DNA from: Arthrobacter bussei
GTDB lineage: Bacteria; Actinomycetota; Actinomycetes; Actinomycetales; Micrococcaceae
Reading direction: 5' to 3'
Assembly: GCF_009377195.2 (NCBI RefSeq)
Contig: NZ_VJXX01000002.1
Coordinates: 1 to 64,000, forward strand
DNA length: 64,000 nucleotides
Positions 41,498 through 50,067 of the stretch are shown one piece after another. Every line of letters starts with the position of its first letter. The first letter of the stretch is position 1. A program made the position numbers and the translations under genes. The notes below the pieces were generated by a model, which ran no database searches, was not told the origin of the DNA, and saw only the letters and a program-made list of their open reading frames with translations.

Positions 41498-42538
41498 CTA
41501 GTAGGTGGTTCCCATCACCGTTCTGACTTCGTTCAGTGTTTCTTCTGCGATCTGGTTGGCTCGGTCATTACCCCGTTGCAGGGCGGAACGTGCGACTTGT
41601 TCGTCCTGAGCTAGTTCACGCCGGCGGTTGCGGTGCTCGCGTAGGAAGTCATTGATGGCATCTGTGGCTACTTGCTTCAATCGGCCGCTTCCAGCGCCAC
41701 CAATGTCTTCGGCCAAATCCTCAGGTTGCACTCCCAAGCAGAGGGATGCGGTCGACAGGAGCGCCGACACCCCAGGTCTACCCTCCGGGTCAAAGGTGAT
41801 GTGTCGGTCCGAATCGGTCCGGGCGCCGCGGATGGTCGAAGCAGTTTCGTCCTCGGTCATGGAAAGGGAGATCGCGTTGCCGTAGCTCTTGGACATTTTT
41901 CGCCCATCAATACCCGGGAGCTCAGGGGTTTCAGTGATGAGCGCTTCAGGCTCAGGGAAGACATGTCCGTAGCGTTCGTTGAAGCGGCGCGCGATCACTC
42001 GTGTCATCTCCACGTGCGGCAGGTTGTCCTTCCCCACGGGTACCAGATTGCCTTTGCAGAATAAGATGTCGGCAGCTTGATGCACTGGGTAGGTCAGTAG
42101 GAGACCGCTTAGTGCGCGCCCCGACGCCGCCAGTTCCGCCTTCACTGTTGGATTTCGGTGCAGCTCGGCCTCGCTGACGAGGCTGAGGAACGGTAGTAAT
42201 AGCTGGTTGAGGGCAGGCACGGATGAATGCGTAAAGATCGTCGTTTCCTCCGGGTCCAGCCCTGCCGCAAGATAGTCGAGTACGGCGCTATACACGTTTC
42301 CCCGGGCATTAGCTGTGGTGTCCCTATCAGTGATGATTTGGTAGTCAGCCAGAACCAGGAACGTCTCAACCCCGGCACGCTGCAGGCGAACCCGCTCGGT
42401 GATCGTTCCAAAGTAGTGCCCTAGATGAAGGGGACCGGTGGGCCTCTCACCTGTGAGGACGCGGAACTTTTCCGGGTTCGCTGCGACTTGAACTGCCACG
42501 TCGGATGATCTGGACGTCGTTGCTGTGAAGGAATCCAT
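41498..42538 (-). CDS. trpS: Tryptophanyl-tRNA synthetase (passenger of IS30 element)
   Basis: 346 residues, class I synthetase that charges tRNA-Trp. HIGH motif in GPLHLGHYFG, KMSKS motif in GRKMSKSYGN, and the Trp-pocket/dimer region ADILFCKGNLVPVGKDNLPH are all present. ATG 42,538 has aggag six bases before it; an in-frame codon at 42,586 would add 16 residues. Controlled by the Trp-codon leader upstream. In Streptomyces, an auxiliary trpS under this type of attenuation gives indolmycin resistance; by analogy this could be a resistant or spare enzyme, but resistance cannot be read from sequence here. Confidence 0.93.
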   Translation of the reverse strand: MDSFTATTSRSSDVAVQVAANPEKFRVLTGERPTGPLHLGHYFGTITERVRLQRAGVETFLVLADYQIITDRDTTANARGNVYSAVLDYLAAGLDPEETTIFTHSSVPALNQLLLPFLSLVSEAELHRNPTVKAELAASGRALSGLLLTYPVHQAADILFCKGNLVPVGKDNLPHVEMTRVIARRFNERYGHVFPEPEALITETPELPGIDGRKMSKSYGNAISLSMTEDETASTIRGARTDSDRHITFDPEGRPGVSALLSTASLCLGVQPEDLAEDIGGAGSGRLKQVATDAINDFLREHRNRRRELAQDEQVARSALQRGNDRANQIAEETLNEVRTVMGTTY

Positions 42539-42582
42539 GCTTCGCTCCTGAATAGGGAGCTGCACAGAAGTTCCGCAAAATG

Positions 42583-42607
42583 TCACGGGCCGCCATGCAG
42601 CCCGTGA
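42583..42607 (-). terminator. Attenuator terminator of trpS
   Basis: Minus strand TCACGGGC-(9 bases)-GCCCGTGA, an 8-bp perfect stem followed three bases later by TTTT. It lies between the leader peptide gene and trpS. The segment GCGGCC just after the leader stop (42,621-42,626) can pair with GGCTGC, which overlaps the ascending arm, giving a possible antiterminator. Confidence 0.75.
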
Positions 42608-42611
42608 ACAT

Positions 42612-42660
42612 ACTTCAACCGGCCGCTAGTGCAGCCACCACCACATGCCCTGGTTGAAGT
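42612..42660 (-). promoter_or_regulatory. Leader 1:2 hairpin of the trpS attenuator
   Basis: ACTTCAACC inside the leader peptide start (42,652-42,660 on the minus strand) is the exact complement of GGTTGAAGT after its stop (42,612-42,620). A ribosome stalled on the Trp codons would free or occupy these arms and so change which downstream hairpin forms. Confidence 0.65.
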
Positions 42661-42664
42661 TCAT
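42626..42664 (-). CDS. trpS leader peptide, 12 aa with three consecutive Trp
   Basis: ATG 42,664 to TAG 42,626 encodes MNFNQGMWWWLH. Three tandem Trp codons in a 12-residue frame ahead of a terminator and trpS is the signature of ribosome-mediated attenuation: low Trp-tRNA stalls the ribosome and lets trpS be transcribed. The nearest strong purine box (gggagg) is 14 bases upstream, somewhat far; an overlapping out-of-frame ATG is better spaced but encodes no Trp. Confidence 0.8.
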   Translation of the reverse strand: MNFNQGMWWWLH

Positions 42665-42695
42665 GATGCATAGCCTAGCCTCCCATGACAGCTCT

Positions 42696-43898
42696 TCAAG
42701 GACGGGAAGCCTGCGGATCTCTTCGAGCTACCACCTGAAACTCATGCGCTGATGTGCCCCAGTCGAGAACTTTCCGCGGGCGTGTGTTGATCTTGTCGGC
42801 CATCTCATCAAGGTCCTGCTGGCTGAACTGGCGCAAGTCCCCGTTCTTCGGCAGATATTGGCGCAACAACCGGTTTGTGTTCTCGTTAGTTCCGCGCTGC
42901 CAGGGGCTGCGCTTATCGCAGAAGTAGACTGGCAGGTTCAGCTCCGCGGTCAGCTCCTGATGCTCGGCCAACTCTCTACCGCGATCCCAGGTCAACGAGA
43001 GCCGTTGGCCCTCGGGCAGGGCGCGGAAGCTCGAGGTCAATGCGGCCCGAACAACATTGGCTTTGATCCCGTTTGGTAGGCGTACCAGGCGCACGTACCG
43101 GGTTTTCCGGTCCACCAAAGTCGCCACGGCCGAGGGGCGAGACCCCATCACCAAGTCTCCTTCCCAATGGCCTACTTCGGTCCGCTCCTCAATGCTGGCT
43201 GGACGGGCGTGGATGGACACCATGTTCTTCAACCGTCCGCGGTTACTGACCCTCGCCGGCCGCGGAACCCGCATCGTGCGTCCCGAGCGCAAATGCTGGG
43301 ACGGGCGGCCCAAACACCGAGCGAGGGCCTTGCGCTCAGCGATATAGATCGACCGGTAGATCGCCTCGTGGGACAACCGCATCGTCGCGTCCTCCGGGTA
43401 CGTGCGGCGTAACCACTGGGAAATCTGCTCCGGCGACCAGTCCTGGCCCAACTTGAACGCCACCACAATCAGCAGCATCAGATTCGTATCCAAACGTTGC
43501 GGCTTTGGCCGCTTCGCGTGGAGCATGGCACGTTGATCGGCCGTCACCGCCCGGTACTGCTCACGCCCACCATTACGGTGGATCTCCCGCGACACAGTCG
43601 AAGAAGCCCGGCCCAGAACCGTAGCGATAACAGCCGCTGAATAACCCGCAGCAATGCCCCGGGAGATTTCCTCCCGGTCCGCAGCCGAGAGATGCCGCTC
43701 GTTGCGCTTTGATGCCGGCAAACGGATACCACCGGACTGCAGCAAGAACCTCCGCACCTTCTGGTGCGTCGTCCCCACATCCATAGCGATCGTCCGCAAC
43801 GAATCGCGTTGCCGCCACTGCACCCAAAGCTGGTCCTGTTGCTCAGCCGTGAACCCAAAATCACGCACCATCTCACTCACTCGCCCATCATCAGTCAT
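42696..43898 (-). CDS. IS30-family transposase
   Basis: 400 residues, complete. The N-terminal HTH region (FGFTAEQQDQLWVQWRQRDS; RNERHLSAADREEISRGIAA) is followed by the DDE catalytic domain: first Asp in HWEGDLVMG, second in LTWDRGRELA, and Glu in GTNENTNRLLRQYLPKNG. All three catalytic residues are present, so it should be active. ATG 43,898 lies 3 bases inside the right terminal repeat. It is cotranscribable with trpS, which reads in the same direction. Confidence 0.95.
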   Translation of the reverse strand: MTDDGRVSEMVRDFGFTAEQQDQLWVQWRQRDSLRTIAMDVGTTHQKVRRFLLQSGGIRLPASKRNERHLSAADREEISRGIAAGYSAAVIATVLGRASSTVSREIHRNGGREQYRAVTADQRAMLHAKRPKPQRLDTNLMLLIVVAFKLGQDWSPEQISQWLRRTYPEDATMRLSHEAIYRSIYIAERKALARCLGRPSQHLRSGRTMRVPRPARVSNRGRLKNMVSIHARPASIEERTEVGHWEGDLVMGSRPSAVATLVDRKTRYVRLVRLPNGIKANVVRAALTSSFRALPEGQRLSLTWDRGRELAEHQELTAELNLPVYFCDKRSPWQRGTNENTNRLLRQYLPKNGDLRQFSQQDLDEMADKINTRPRKVLDWGTSAHEFQVVARRDPQASRP

Positions 43899-43927
43899 GA
43901 GCGGTGCGTTGACTGGTTGAGACCGCC

Positions 43928-44269
43928 AACGTATTCGCTACACGCAGCTGCGACACCGCGAAACAGCACGTAGAAGCTCCTTTCGCATAGTAATACTCAG
44001 TGCTAGAATGTACGTTTCACTTCTGACCGCCAAGAACGGGTTCCGCTACAAGCGGCAGCTCACCCACAGTGGACGGCTTTGAGCTCCATCCTTCGGGCTC
44101 CACCCGCCCACAGGTGCATGACCAACACCACGCCCACGGCTGAGCCCAACCCTCGTGGCTCTATTGCCACTATTAGTCCTATGAGCCCTAAGTCGGACCA
44201 GCTCCTGCTCCTGCTGTACGCAACCACCAGGAAGCCCAGCCCAGATGCATGCCGTCGGAGCCTCACCCG
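43928..44269. other. Intergenic, with 64-bp repeat (44,060-44,123)
   Basis: Holds the AA target duplication of the IS30 element (43,928-43,929) and a copy of the dispersed CCCACAGGTG repeat. A TAGAAT box near 44,004 could be a promoter -10. No gene is seen. Confidence 0.5.
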
Positions 44270-44698
44270 CTACGCGGCCTTTGTCTCGGCGGCAACCTGC
44301 TCTGCGACGTCGTCGGCTGTCGCCGCTAGCGCCGGCTCGGTACGCCCAGCCTCAGCTGGCGAGCTGGTGCCGGCCCCGTCCAGGGCTCGCTTCATCTGGG
44401 CGGTGCTGAGTCCTAGGCGGGCGGCAACCGCTGCGCGTCTCTCTCCGGTGTCAAGCATCTGCTGCACCTTCGCGCCGGCCTCTTTCGCGGCCGCCTCGGC
44501 GTCCTGCTCGGCTTTCGCCAGGATCGCATCGGCCCGCTCCTGCGCCTCGGCGCGGATCTGCTCGGCCTGCTGCTCCTGCTCGAAGAACTCCGCCGCCAGG
44601 TCAATCAAGCGCTCGTGCCCCTCGGTCAGCTCCTGGGCTTTCGCCCTCGCCTTCTCCCGTGCCGCTACCTGCTGCGCTGACTTTCTCTGTGCTGCCAT
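44270..44698 (-). CDS. Coiled-coil protein, plasmid/mobile-element type
   Basis: 142 residues, extremely rich in Ala, Glu, Gln and Lys: AREKARAKAQELTEGHERLI, FEQEQQAEQIRAEAQERADA, EQDAEAAAKEAGAKVQQMLD, then a short HTH-like tail (RRAAVAARLGLSTAQMKRAL). Proteins of this appearance occur on Arthrobacter plasmids. The HTH-like tail could bind DNA. Function unknown. Confidence 0.55.
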   Translation of the reverse strand: MAAQRKSAQQVAAREKARAKAQELTEGHERLIDLAAEFFEQEQQAEQIRAEAQERADAILAKAEQDAEAAAKEAGAKVQQMLDTGERRAAVAARLGLSTAQMKRALDGAGTSSPAEAGRTEPALAATADDVAEQVAAETKAA

Positions 44699-45434
44699 GA
44701 TGACTCGTCCCCTTCACTCATCCTGCGTTCCATACGCGCCCCGGCCGCGACTTGCGAACCGACGCACTTTCCCTGCCAAACCTAACGGGTGGCGGCCGCC
44801 CACCACGGGCCGACCTCGACCGATCACAGACCTGGTCACGCATGACGAGTGCGATTCCCGTATGCCCCGCTCGAGAAAACGCCCGGTGATGGTGCCTTAA
44901 ACGGGACACCCTCTGGACACCTTGCGTGCTGCCTTGCCCCGATGTGACAGGTCGATCGTTCGAGCTCTAGCTGGTACTGCAGCAGCCCAGGTCAGCTGTA
45001 TGGACCAGAAGTGCCGTGCGCGAGAGGGCGGTCCGCGTCGATCGAGACGCGTTCTGACACTGGTCGCAGAGCGGTGCGATAGAACACACTCAACGAAACC
45101 GCGCGACATCGCTGGAATCGCGTTGCTTCATCGCCCGTTCGCGTTGTCGAAATCGTTGCGCTCGGGGCTCGGAGACCGTGCGACCGGAGTAGCAGGCGGA
45201 CGGCAGGCCGGGGGGGTACAAGGGGTAGAAGGACCGAATCTCATCCAGCGATGCAGGACCTGTGCAACACCCCCCTGTAGGGCATCCTGTCTCGACTCGT
45301 GTGCGAGCGATAGGCGACATCCTCCATACTCCTCGGTTGGACTGTCTGACCCGCACGTCAAGCGCATGTACATCAGTGCGTAATCATGCACGTATCATTA
45401 CAGGACTTGGTCCTGCTGGAGATAGGTCCCTCGG
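44699..45434. other. Gene-poor stretch upstream of the MFS gene
   Basis: Several overlapping frames, none with coding-like composition, ribosome binding sites or family resemblance. Near the end lies an imperfect palindrome likely to be an ArsR-type operator (45,380-45,401). Confidence 0.5.
45380..45401 (+). promoter_or_regulatory. Imperfect palindrome, candidate ArsR/SmtB operator
   Basis: GTAATCATGCACGTATCATTAC matches its reverse complement at 16 of 22 positions (GTAAT and ATTAC ends fully). It lies 34 bases before the MFS start, and an ArsR-family sensor gene lies downstream of the MFS gene. Confidence 0.4.
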
Positions 45435-46808
45435 ATGCTTTCTGTTCTGCGCCGCCCGGCGTACCGCAACCTCTTCACCGCTCAGGTGGTCGCCCTACTG
45501 GGCACTGGTTTATTGACGGTCGCCCTGGGCCTGCTCGCGTTCGATCTGGCCGGTGGACAGGCTGGTGCGGTCCTGGGAACGGCGTTGACGATCAAGATGA
45601 TCGCCTACGTCTTCGTGGCCCCCGTGATGGCGGCACTGGTCGAGCGCTTGCCGCGGAAGGGTGTCCTGGTCGGCGCGGATCTGGTGCGGGCGGCGATCGC
45701 GCTGAGTCTGCCCTTCATCGATCAGGTCTGGCAGATCTACGTGCTCGTGTTCATCCTGCAGTCCGCCTCGGCGACGTTCACGCCCGCGTTCCAGGCCCTG
45801 ATTCCCGTCGTCCTGCCCGGGGAGAAGGAGTACACCAAGGCACTGTCCCTGTCCCGGCTCGCCTATGACCTGGAGTCCCTGGTGAGCCCTCTGCTGGCCG
45901 CTGCTCTTCTGGCGGTGATGAGTTTCCACAACCTGTTCGTCGGGACGATGATCGGATTCCTCGTCTCCGCGGCCATGGTCCTGGCGACCCGGCTGCCGGC
46001 CATCCCGGCGTCGCACTCTCAGGGCTCGTTGCTGCACCGCACCACGCTCGGCACCCGGATCTTCCTCCGGGAGCCTTCCCTGCGTGGCCTGATGGCACTG
46101 AACCTGGTGGTCGCCACCGCAACGGCTCTGGTGCTGGTCAACACGGTCGTTTTTGCCAGAGACCTGTTCGGTGGTTCCAACACCGACGTTGCAATCGCTT
46201 TGGCCTTCTACGGGGTCGGCTCGATGATGGTGGCCTTCCTCGCACCTCGGGTCCTGGAACGGACCCCGGGCCGCACCTTCATGCTGACGGGTGGGTGGAT
46301 CCTGATTGCGGGCCTGATCGCCGCGGCCTTCCTCGCGTCCACGGAACAGAGCAGCATCCACCTCACAGACAACTCGTGGGCGATCTTCCTAGGGCTGTGG
46401 GTGCTGCTGGGCATCGGTACGTCAATGATCAGCACACCATCCTCCCGTCTGCTGCGCCGGGTCGCGACCGACGACACCCGCAGTTACCTCTTCACCGCCC
46501 AGTTCTCGCTCTCCCACGCCTGCTTCCTCCTCGCCTACCCCCTCGCCGGATGGGTCGGCGCCGCCGCAGGGCAGGAGACCGTGGCGCTGGTCCTGGCGGC
46601 GTGTGCTCTCATCGCGACGATCGCCGCAGTGGTCCTCTGGCCCGCCACCGGCCCTGACGGACCACAGGAGAGGGTCGGGCCACGTGCACGGATCGGTTCG
46701 ACGCTGCCCGTAGCGGAGGCTGAGGGAGAAGGATCTGTCGAGGCGGCGCACGGCGGATCAGCTGACGAGGCGAAGCCGGCGCGGCGCAGTACCGAGCGCG
46801 GGCAGTAA
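45435..46808 (+). CDS. MFS transporter (DHA3-like exporter)
   Basis: 457 residues with 12 predicted helices, starting MLSVLRRPAYRNLFTAQVVA, and a hydrophilic C-terminal tail of about 50 residues. The APVMAALVERLPRKGVLVGA loop is the MFS motif A position. This branch includes metal exporters of the NreB type. The downstream ArsR/SmtB-type sensor makes export of a metal such as nickel, cobalt or zinc a reasonable inference. Confidence 0.8.
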   Translation: MLSVLRRPAYRNLFTAQVVALLGTGLLTVALGLLAFDLAGGQAGAVLGTALTIKMIAYVFVAPVMAALVERLPRKGVLVGADLVRAAIALSLPFIDQVWQIYVLVFILQSASATFTPAFQALIPVVLPGEKEYTKALSLSRLAYDLESLVSPLLAAALLAVMSFHNLFVGTMIGFLVSAAMVLATRLPAIPASHSQGSLLHRTTLGTRIFLREPSLRGLMALNLVVATATALVLVNTVVFARDLFGGSNTDVAIALAFYGVGSMMVAFLAPRVLERTPGRTFMLTGGWILIAGLIAAAFLASTEQSSIHLTDNSWAIFLGLWVLLGIGTSMISTPSSRLLRRVATDDTRSYLFTAQFSLSHACFLLAYPLAGWVGAAAGQETVALVLAACALIATIAAVVLWPATGPDGPQERVGPRARIGSTLPVAEAEGEGSVEAAHGGSADEAKPARRSTERGQ

Positions 46809-46961
46809 GGGCAGGGGAGGGCGGTAACGTGGGGACGTACCTGCGGGACGAACACCGGCGTTCGGGACGATCCACCGGCATCAACAGGGCGATCAGGGGG
46901 CCAGGAGCATCATGGGCGACGTACAGGCCGACCGGTCGAGGGCATCCACGACCACTTCCGG

Positions 46962-47351
46962 ATGTCCGCGGGTGAGGACGTCCCGCCTGAGGACGTCACG
47001 GGGGTGCGCCCCATGATTCCGAGTCTGGTGCACTCGGTCCACCCTGACGCGGATCGCCTGGCCGCAGGAGCGGCGACCTTTCAGATGCTCGCGGACCCCA
47101 CCAGGCTGCACATCCTCTGGATCCTGACGCAGGGCCCGGCCGACGTCGGGACCCTCGTCGCCGGAACCGGAGCGAACCGCACCGCGGTCAGTCAGCACCT
47201 GGCCAAACTCCGCCTCTCAGGGCTGGTCTCCACCCGCAAACAAGCTCGCAACGTCATCTACAGCATCATCGACGGGCACCTCACCCGCCTCATCCTCGAG
47301 GGCATGAACCACGCCGACCACCGCGTCACCGGTGAACCCGTCCACGAATAG
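46962..47351 (+). CDS. ArsR/SmtB-family metal-sensing repressor
   Basis: 129 residues. Winged helix: MLADPTRLHILWILTQGPAD, then AVSQHLAKLRLSGLVSTRKQ and ARNVIYSI. The C-terminal helix carries DGHLTRLILEGMNHADH, exactly the alpha-5 motif DxHx10Hx2H of CzrA/SmtB-type sensors (Asp, His, His, His) that binds Zn, Co or Ni. No Cys is present, excluding an As-type ArsR site. It follows the MFS gene in the same direction after 153 bases and probably represses it. Confidence 0.88.
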   Translation: MSAGEDVPPEDVTGVRPMIPSLVHSVHPDADRLAAGAATFQMLADPTRLHILWILTQGPADVGTLVAGTGANRTAVSQHLAKLRLSGLVSTRKQARNVIYSIIDGHLTRLILEGMNHADHRVTGEPVHE

Positions 47352-47491
47352 ACGCCGACCGGTTCTCGATCAGTGGTGGATCGCCCGTCAGCACCGCAGA
47401 GGCGACCGCCACGAAGCCTGCGCTGCGCTGGCCCTCGCCCGTGATGCGACCCGCCGACACGGCCGCGACTGGTGAGTCTAGGCTGTGCATC

Positions 47492-48109
47492 ATGATGATC
47501 AATCGGCGCCTTCAGCCACTGCTCGAGCAGTACGACTGGGCGACGGAACGACTCATCACTCGTCTGACCGGGCCGACCAGCAACTCGGGTGACGACCAGG
47601 ACGTCGACGTCCCGGTACTGACGGACGCCGAATACCAGTGGGAACCGGTCGGCGGGTGCTGGTCGGTAAGGCGGCGTTCCGACGGTCCCGGGCGCGGCGC
47701 TGTGAAGCTGATCGGCGCAGGGGAGTGGGGGCGGGACGGGGCCCCCGACAGTCCGTGGCCTCCGCCTCTCACAACGATCGCCTGGCGGCTCGATCACCTG
47801 TCCGAGACGCTCATGGGCCGCTCCAGTCATCTGGGCGGTGATCGCACCTTCACTCGAGCTACCTACGAATCTCCCGCCGATGCAGCCGGCGCCATTGCAC
47901 AGATCCGGCAAGCGGCGGCCGACTGGCGCCGGTCGATACTCCAGGTCGACGAGTCCGACTACGACCGGACCGGACTCAGCAGCTACCCGTACGGCAGCGA
48001 TGCCGAGGAGACGTTTCCGTCGATCGTCTGGTGGATGAACCAGGAGATCCTGCACCACGGTGCCGAGATCGCGCTCCTCCGCGATCTCTACGTTCACCGC
48101 GCGCGTTGA
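47492..48109 (+). CDS. DinB-like family protein
   Basis: 205 residues of the DinB four-helix bundle: PLLEQYDWATERLITRLTGP, TTIAWRLDHLSETLMGRSSH and MNQEILHHGAEIALLRDLYV. His residues in RLDHL and EILHHGAE fit the metal triad of the superfamily, whose members include thiol transferases (bacillithiol/mycothiol-dependent). Two adjacent ATG codons at 47,492 and 47,495 are possible. Confidence 0.75.
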   Translation: MMINRRLQPLLEQYDWATERLITRLTGPTSNSGDDQDVDVPVLTDAEYQWEPVGGCWSVRRRSDGPGRGAVKLIGAGEWGRDGAPDSPWPPPLTTIAWRLDHLSETLMGRSSHLGGDRTFTRATYESPADAAGAIAQIRQAAADWRRSILQVDESDYDRTGLSSYPYGSDAEETFPSIVWWMNQEILHHGAEIALLRDLYVHRAR

Positions 48110-48238
48110 GGACGGGCGCGAACTCGGACAGGTCGGGTGATGAACGTGCCCCGTGCGCGGCCGTAGCTGCAAACGACCCGCAGAGCCTGCTCCTCGCCGT
48201 CATATCCGGAATCCACGCAGGCCACATCTCCGTTGGAC

Positions 48239-49090
48239 TCAACGGTAGAGCCCCGCGAGGAGCACGATGATGTCCTGCAGGATGGCGGGCGGGTCGGTTC
48301 GGGTCCAGGCGGCGTAGACGGGTACGGGTGCTGCATCGCGGATAGGTCGGTAGGTGAGCCCTTGGCGGCGGTACTGGTGTGCTGTCGATTGTGCGGTTAC
48401 TCCACGGGCTTTGCCGCTGCTGATGACGGTGAGCCAGTCATCGACATCGGTGGTGGGGATGGTGTTGCGTGGTTGGCCGGCGTCGGGCCAGAGGTCGAGC
48501 TGGGTGCTTCCGGTCCGGTGATCGATCGCCAGCGGAGCTGCAGCTACGTGAGCGAGTGTCACTGTACGTCTGGCCGCCAGGGGGTCCCCGACGGCCATTG
48601 CGCAATAGCGTTTCTCGGTACCGATCAGGACCAGGTCGAGGTTTGCCACATCCGGTAGCCGACGCAGGATCACCACGTCACTCGTCCCCTCGGCCAGTCC
48701 TGCTGTGGGTGTGTTGATCCGGGTCAGTCGCAGCTCGTGGTGGGGGAGGGCTTCGGCCCATCGGCGTTGAAACTCGGGGGTGTACCTGCCCAGGGCGGAC
48801 CATGCGTAGCCGACCCGGAGGGTGCTCACGCCGGCAAGAGCTTCCTGGCGCAGATCTCCGACGACAGCCAGGGCTCGGCGGGCATGCCGAAGCACCCTTT
48901 CACCGTCCGGAGTGAGGGACACGGTCCGGGTCGTGCGGTGCAGGAGCCGGATCAGGAGGATGGACTCGAGCGCAGCGACATTGCGGGAGACAGCGGTCTG
49001 CGAGATACCGAGCTCGATTCCGGCGTCGGTGAAAGTGCCCGTATCGATGACGCTGACGAAGGATCGAAGATGACGCAGTTCGATGTCCAT
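48239..49090 (-). CDS. LysR-family transcriptional regulator
   Basis: 283 residues. The N-terminal HTH (IELRHLRSFVSVIDTGTFTD, AGIELGISQTAVSRNVAALE) and the effector-binding domain (TLRVGYAWSALGRYTPEFQR onward) are complete. It is divergent from an EamA exporter gene, its probable target; ligand unknown. Confidence 0.88.
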   Translation of the reverse strand: MDIELRHLRSFVSVIDTGTFTDAGIELGISQTAVSRNVAALESILLIRLLHRTTRTVSLTPDGERVLRHARRALAVVGDLRQEALAGVSTLRVGYAWSALGRYTPEFQRRWAEALPHHELRLTRINTPTAGLAEGTSDVVILRRLPDVANLDLVLIGTEKRYCAMAVGDPLAARRTVTLAHVAAAPLAIDHRTGSTQLDLWPDAGQPRNTIPTTDVDDWLTVISSGKARGVTAQSTAHQYRRQGLTYRPIRDAAPVPVYAAWTRTDPPAILQDIIVLLAGLYR

Positions 49091-49120
49091 CCCCGAATCC
49101 TACTCATGCCTGAAACGCAT

Positions 49121-49142
49121 CAATGCGGTGATTCATGCATTG
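49121..49142. promoter_or_regulatory. LysR-type operator candidate
   Basis: CAATGC-(10 bases)-GCATTG, a perfect interrupted palindrome in the 86-base gap between the LysR and EamA genes, with spacing fitting a LysR-type recognition site. Confidence 0.5.
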
Positions 49143-49176
49143 TGAGCAGGCCATGGCGGGCTTGCACACTTCCAGC

Positions 49177-50067
49177 ATGACAAAGCTGAAGCACGCGGCG
49201 GGCGACCGCGCAACCGGTCTGGTAACTGCTCTGGGCGGTGCGCTCTCGAATCAGTTCGGGGCAGCCAGTGGGTCTCTGGCTTTCCCGGTCATCGGGCCGC
49301 TCGGTGTCGTTGCCGTCCGCCAGATCGTCGCCGCCGTGATCCTGCTGCCCCTCGTCAGACCCCGGGTGCTCGACCTCACCCGGGCTCAATGGTGGCCGGT
49401 CCTACTCCTGGCGCTGGTGTTCGGGACGATGAACCTCACCTTGTACCTGGCCATCGATCGCATCGGCCTCGGACTGGCTGTGACCCTCGAATTCTGCGGA
49501 CCCCTCGCGGTCGCTCTGCTCACCTCCCGGACCAGGAGCAGTGTGATCTGCGCTGTCATCGCAGGAGCCGGCGTCACCGCGATCACCCGGCCCCAACCCA
49601 CCACCGACTATGCAGGCATCGGGCTCGCCCTCATCGCTGCGTGTAGCTGGGCCGCTTACATCCTGCTCAACCGGACCATCGGCTCTCGTATCTCGGGAGC
49701 ACAGGGCACGGCCACAGCGACGGGAGTCTCCGCCGCTCTCTTCCTGCCCGTCGGCGTCTGGATCCTTCTCACCAGCCGTCCGGACGCATTCACCCTGCTT
49801 TGCGCCATCGGTGCCGGCGTCCTCGCCTCGGCGGTTCCATTCTTGGCCGACCTGGTTGCCCTGCGGAGGATCCCCACGAACGTGTTCGGCATCCTGATGA
49901 GCATCAACCCGGTGCTGGCCGCACTCATCGGAGCGGTACTCCTCGACGAGCACCTGGGAACTGTCGAATCGATCGGGATAGTTCTCATCGTGACCGCGAA
50001 CACGGCCGCTCTGCGCCTATCCGCCCGCACGACACGATCAGCAACGGCGGGAGCCGCCGAAGGCTGA
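49177..50067 (+). CDS. EamA/RhtA-like exporter
   Basis: 296 residues with ten hydrophobic helices (for example ATGLVTALGGALSNQFGAAS, WWPVLLLALVFGTMNLTLYL, IGLALIAACSWAAYILLNRT). The ATNRT-like NRT motif and second-repeat SINPVLAALIGAVLLDEHLG are typical of RhtA-type amino-acid/metabolite exporters. ATG 49,177 is chosen over 49,135. The divergent LysR protein is its likely regulator. Confidence 0.85.
   Translation: MTKLKHAAGDRATGLVTALGGALSNQFGAASGSLAFPVIGPLGVVAVRQIVAAVILLPLVRPRVLDLTRAQWWPVLLLALVFGTMNLTLYLAIDRIGLGLAVTLEFCGPLAVALLTSRTRSSVICAVIAGAGVTAITRPQPTTDYAGIGLALIAACSWAAYILLNRTIGSRISGAQGTATATGVSAALFLPVGVWILLTSRPDAFTLLCAIGAGVLASAVPFLADLVALRRIPTNVFGILMSINPVLAALIGAVLLDEHLGTVESIGIVLIVTANTAALRLSARTTRSATAGAAEG

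Larger units (their letters stand above)
41398..43927 (-). mobile_element. IS30-family element carrying trpS as passenger
   Basis: Terminal inverted repeats of 27 bp, identical in both ends (41,398-41,424 and 43,901-43,927; tip GGCGGTCTCAACCAG). Between them lie the transposase gene (start codon 3 bases inside the right repeat) and, between transposase stop and the left repeat, an attenuator and a tryptophanyl-tRNA synthetase gene ending 73 bases before the repeat. No terminal repeat lies near the transposase stop, unlike the related element at 1-127. Flanks carry AA on both sides; removing the element leaves CAAATACGAACGTATTCG, nearly palindromic, matching the IS30 preference for palindromic targets and 2-bp duplication. 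Confidence 0.88.

Noticed and set aside
42665-42690. An ordinary IS30 right end immediately after the transposase stop
   Set aside because: No sequence like the 27-bp terminal repeat is there; the CTGGTTGAAG word at 42,650 belongs to the trpS leader hairpin.
44897-45391. Small open frames on both strands
   Set aside because: Overlapping frames with Arg/Pro/Ser-rich composition, no ribosome binding sites and no family pattern.
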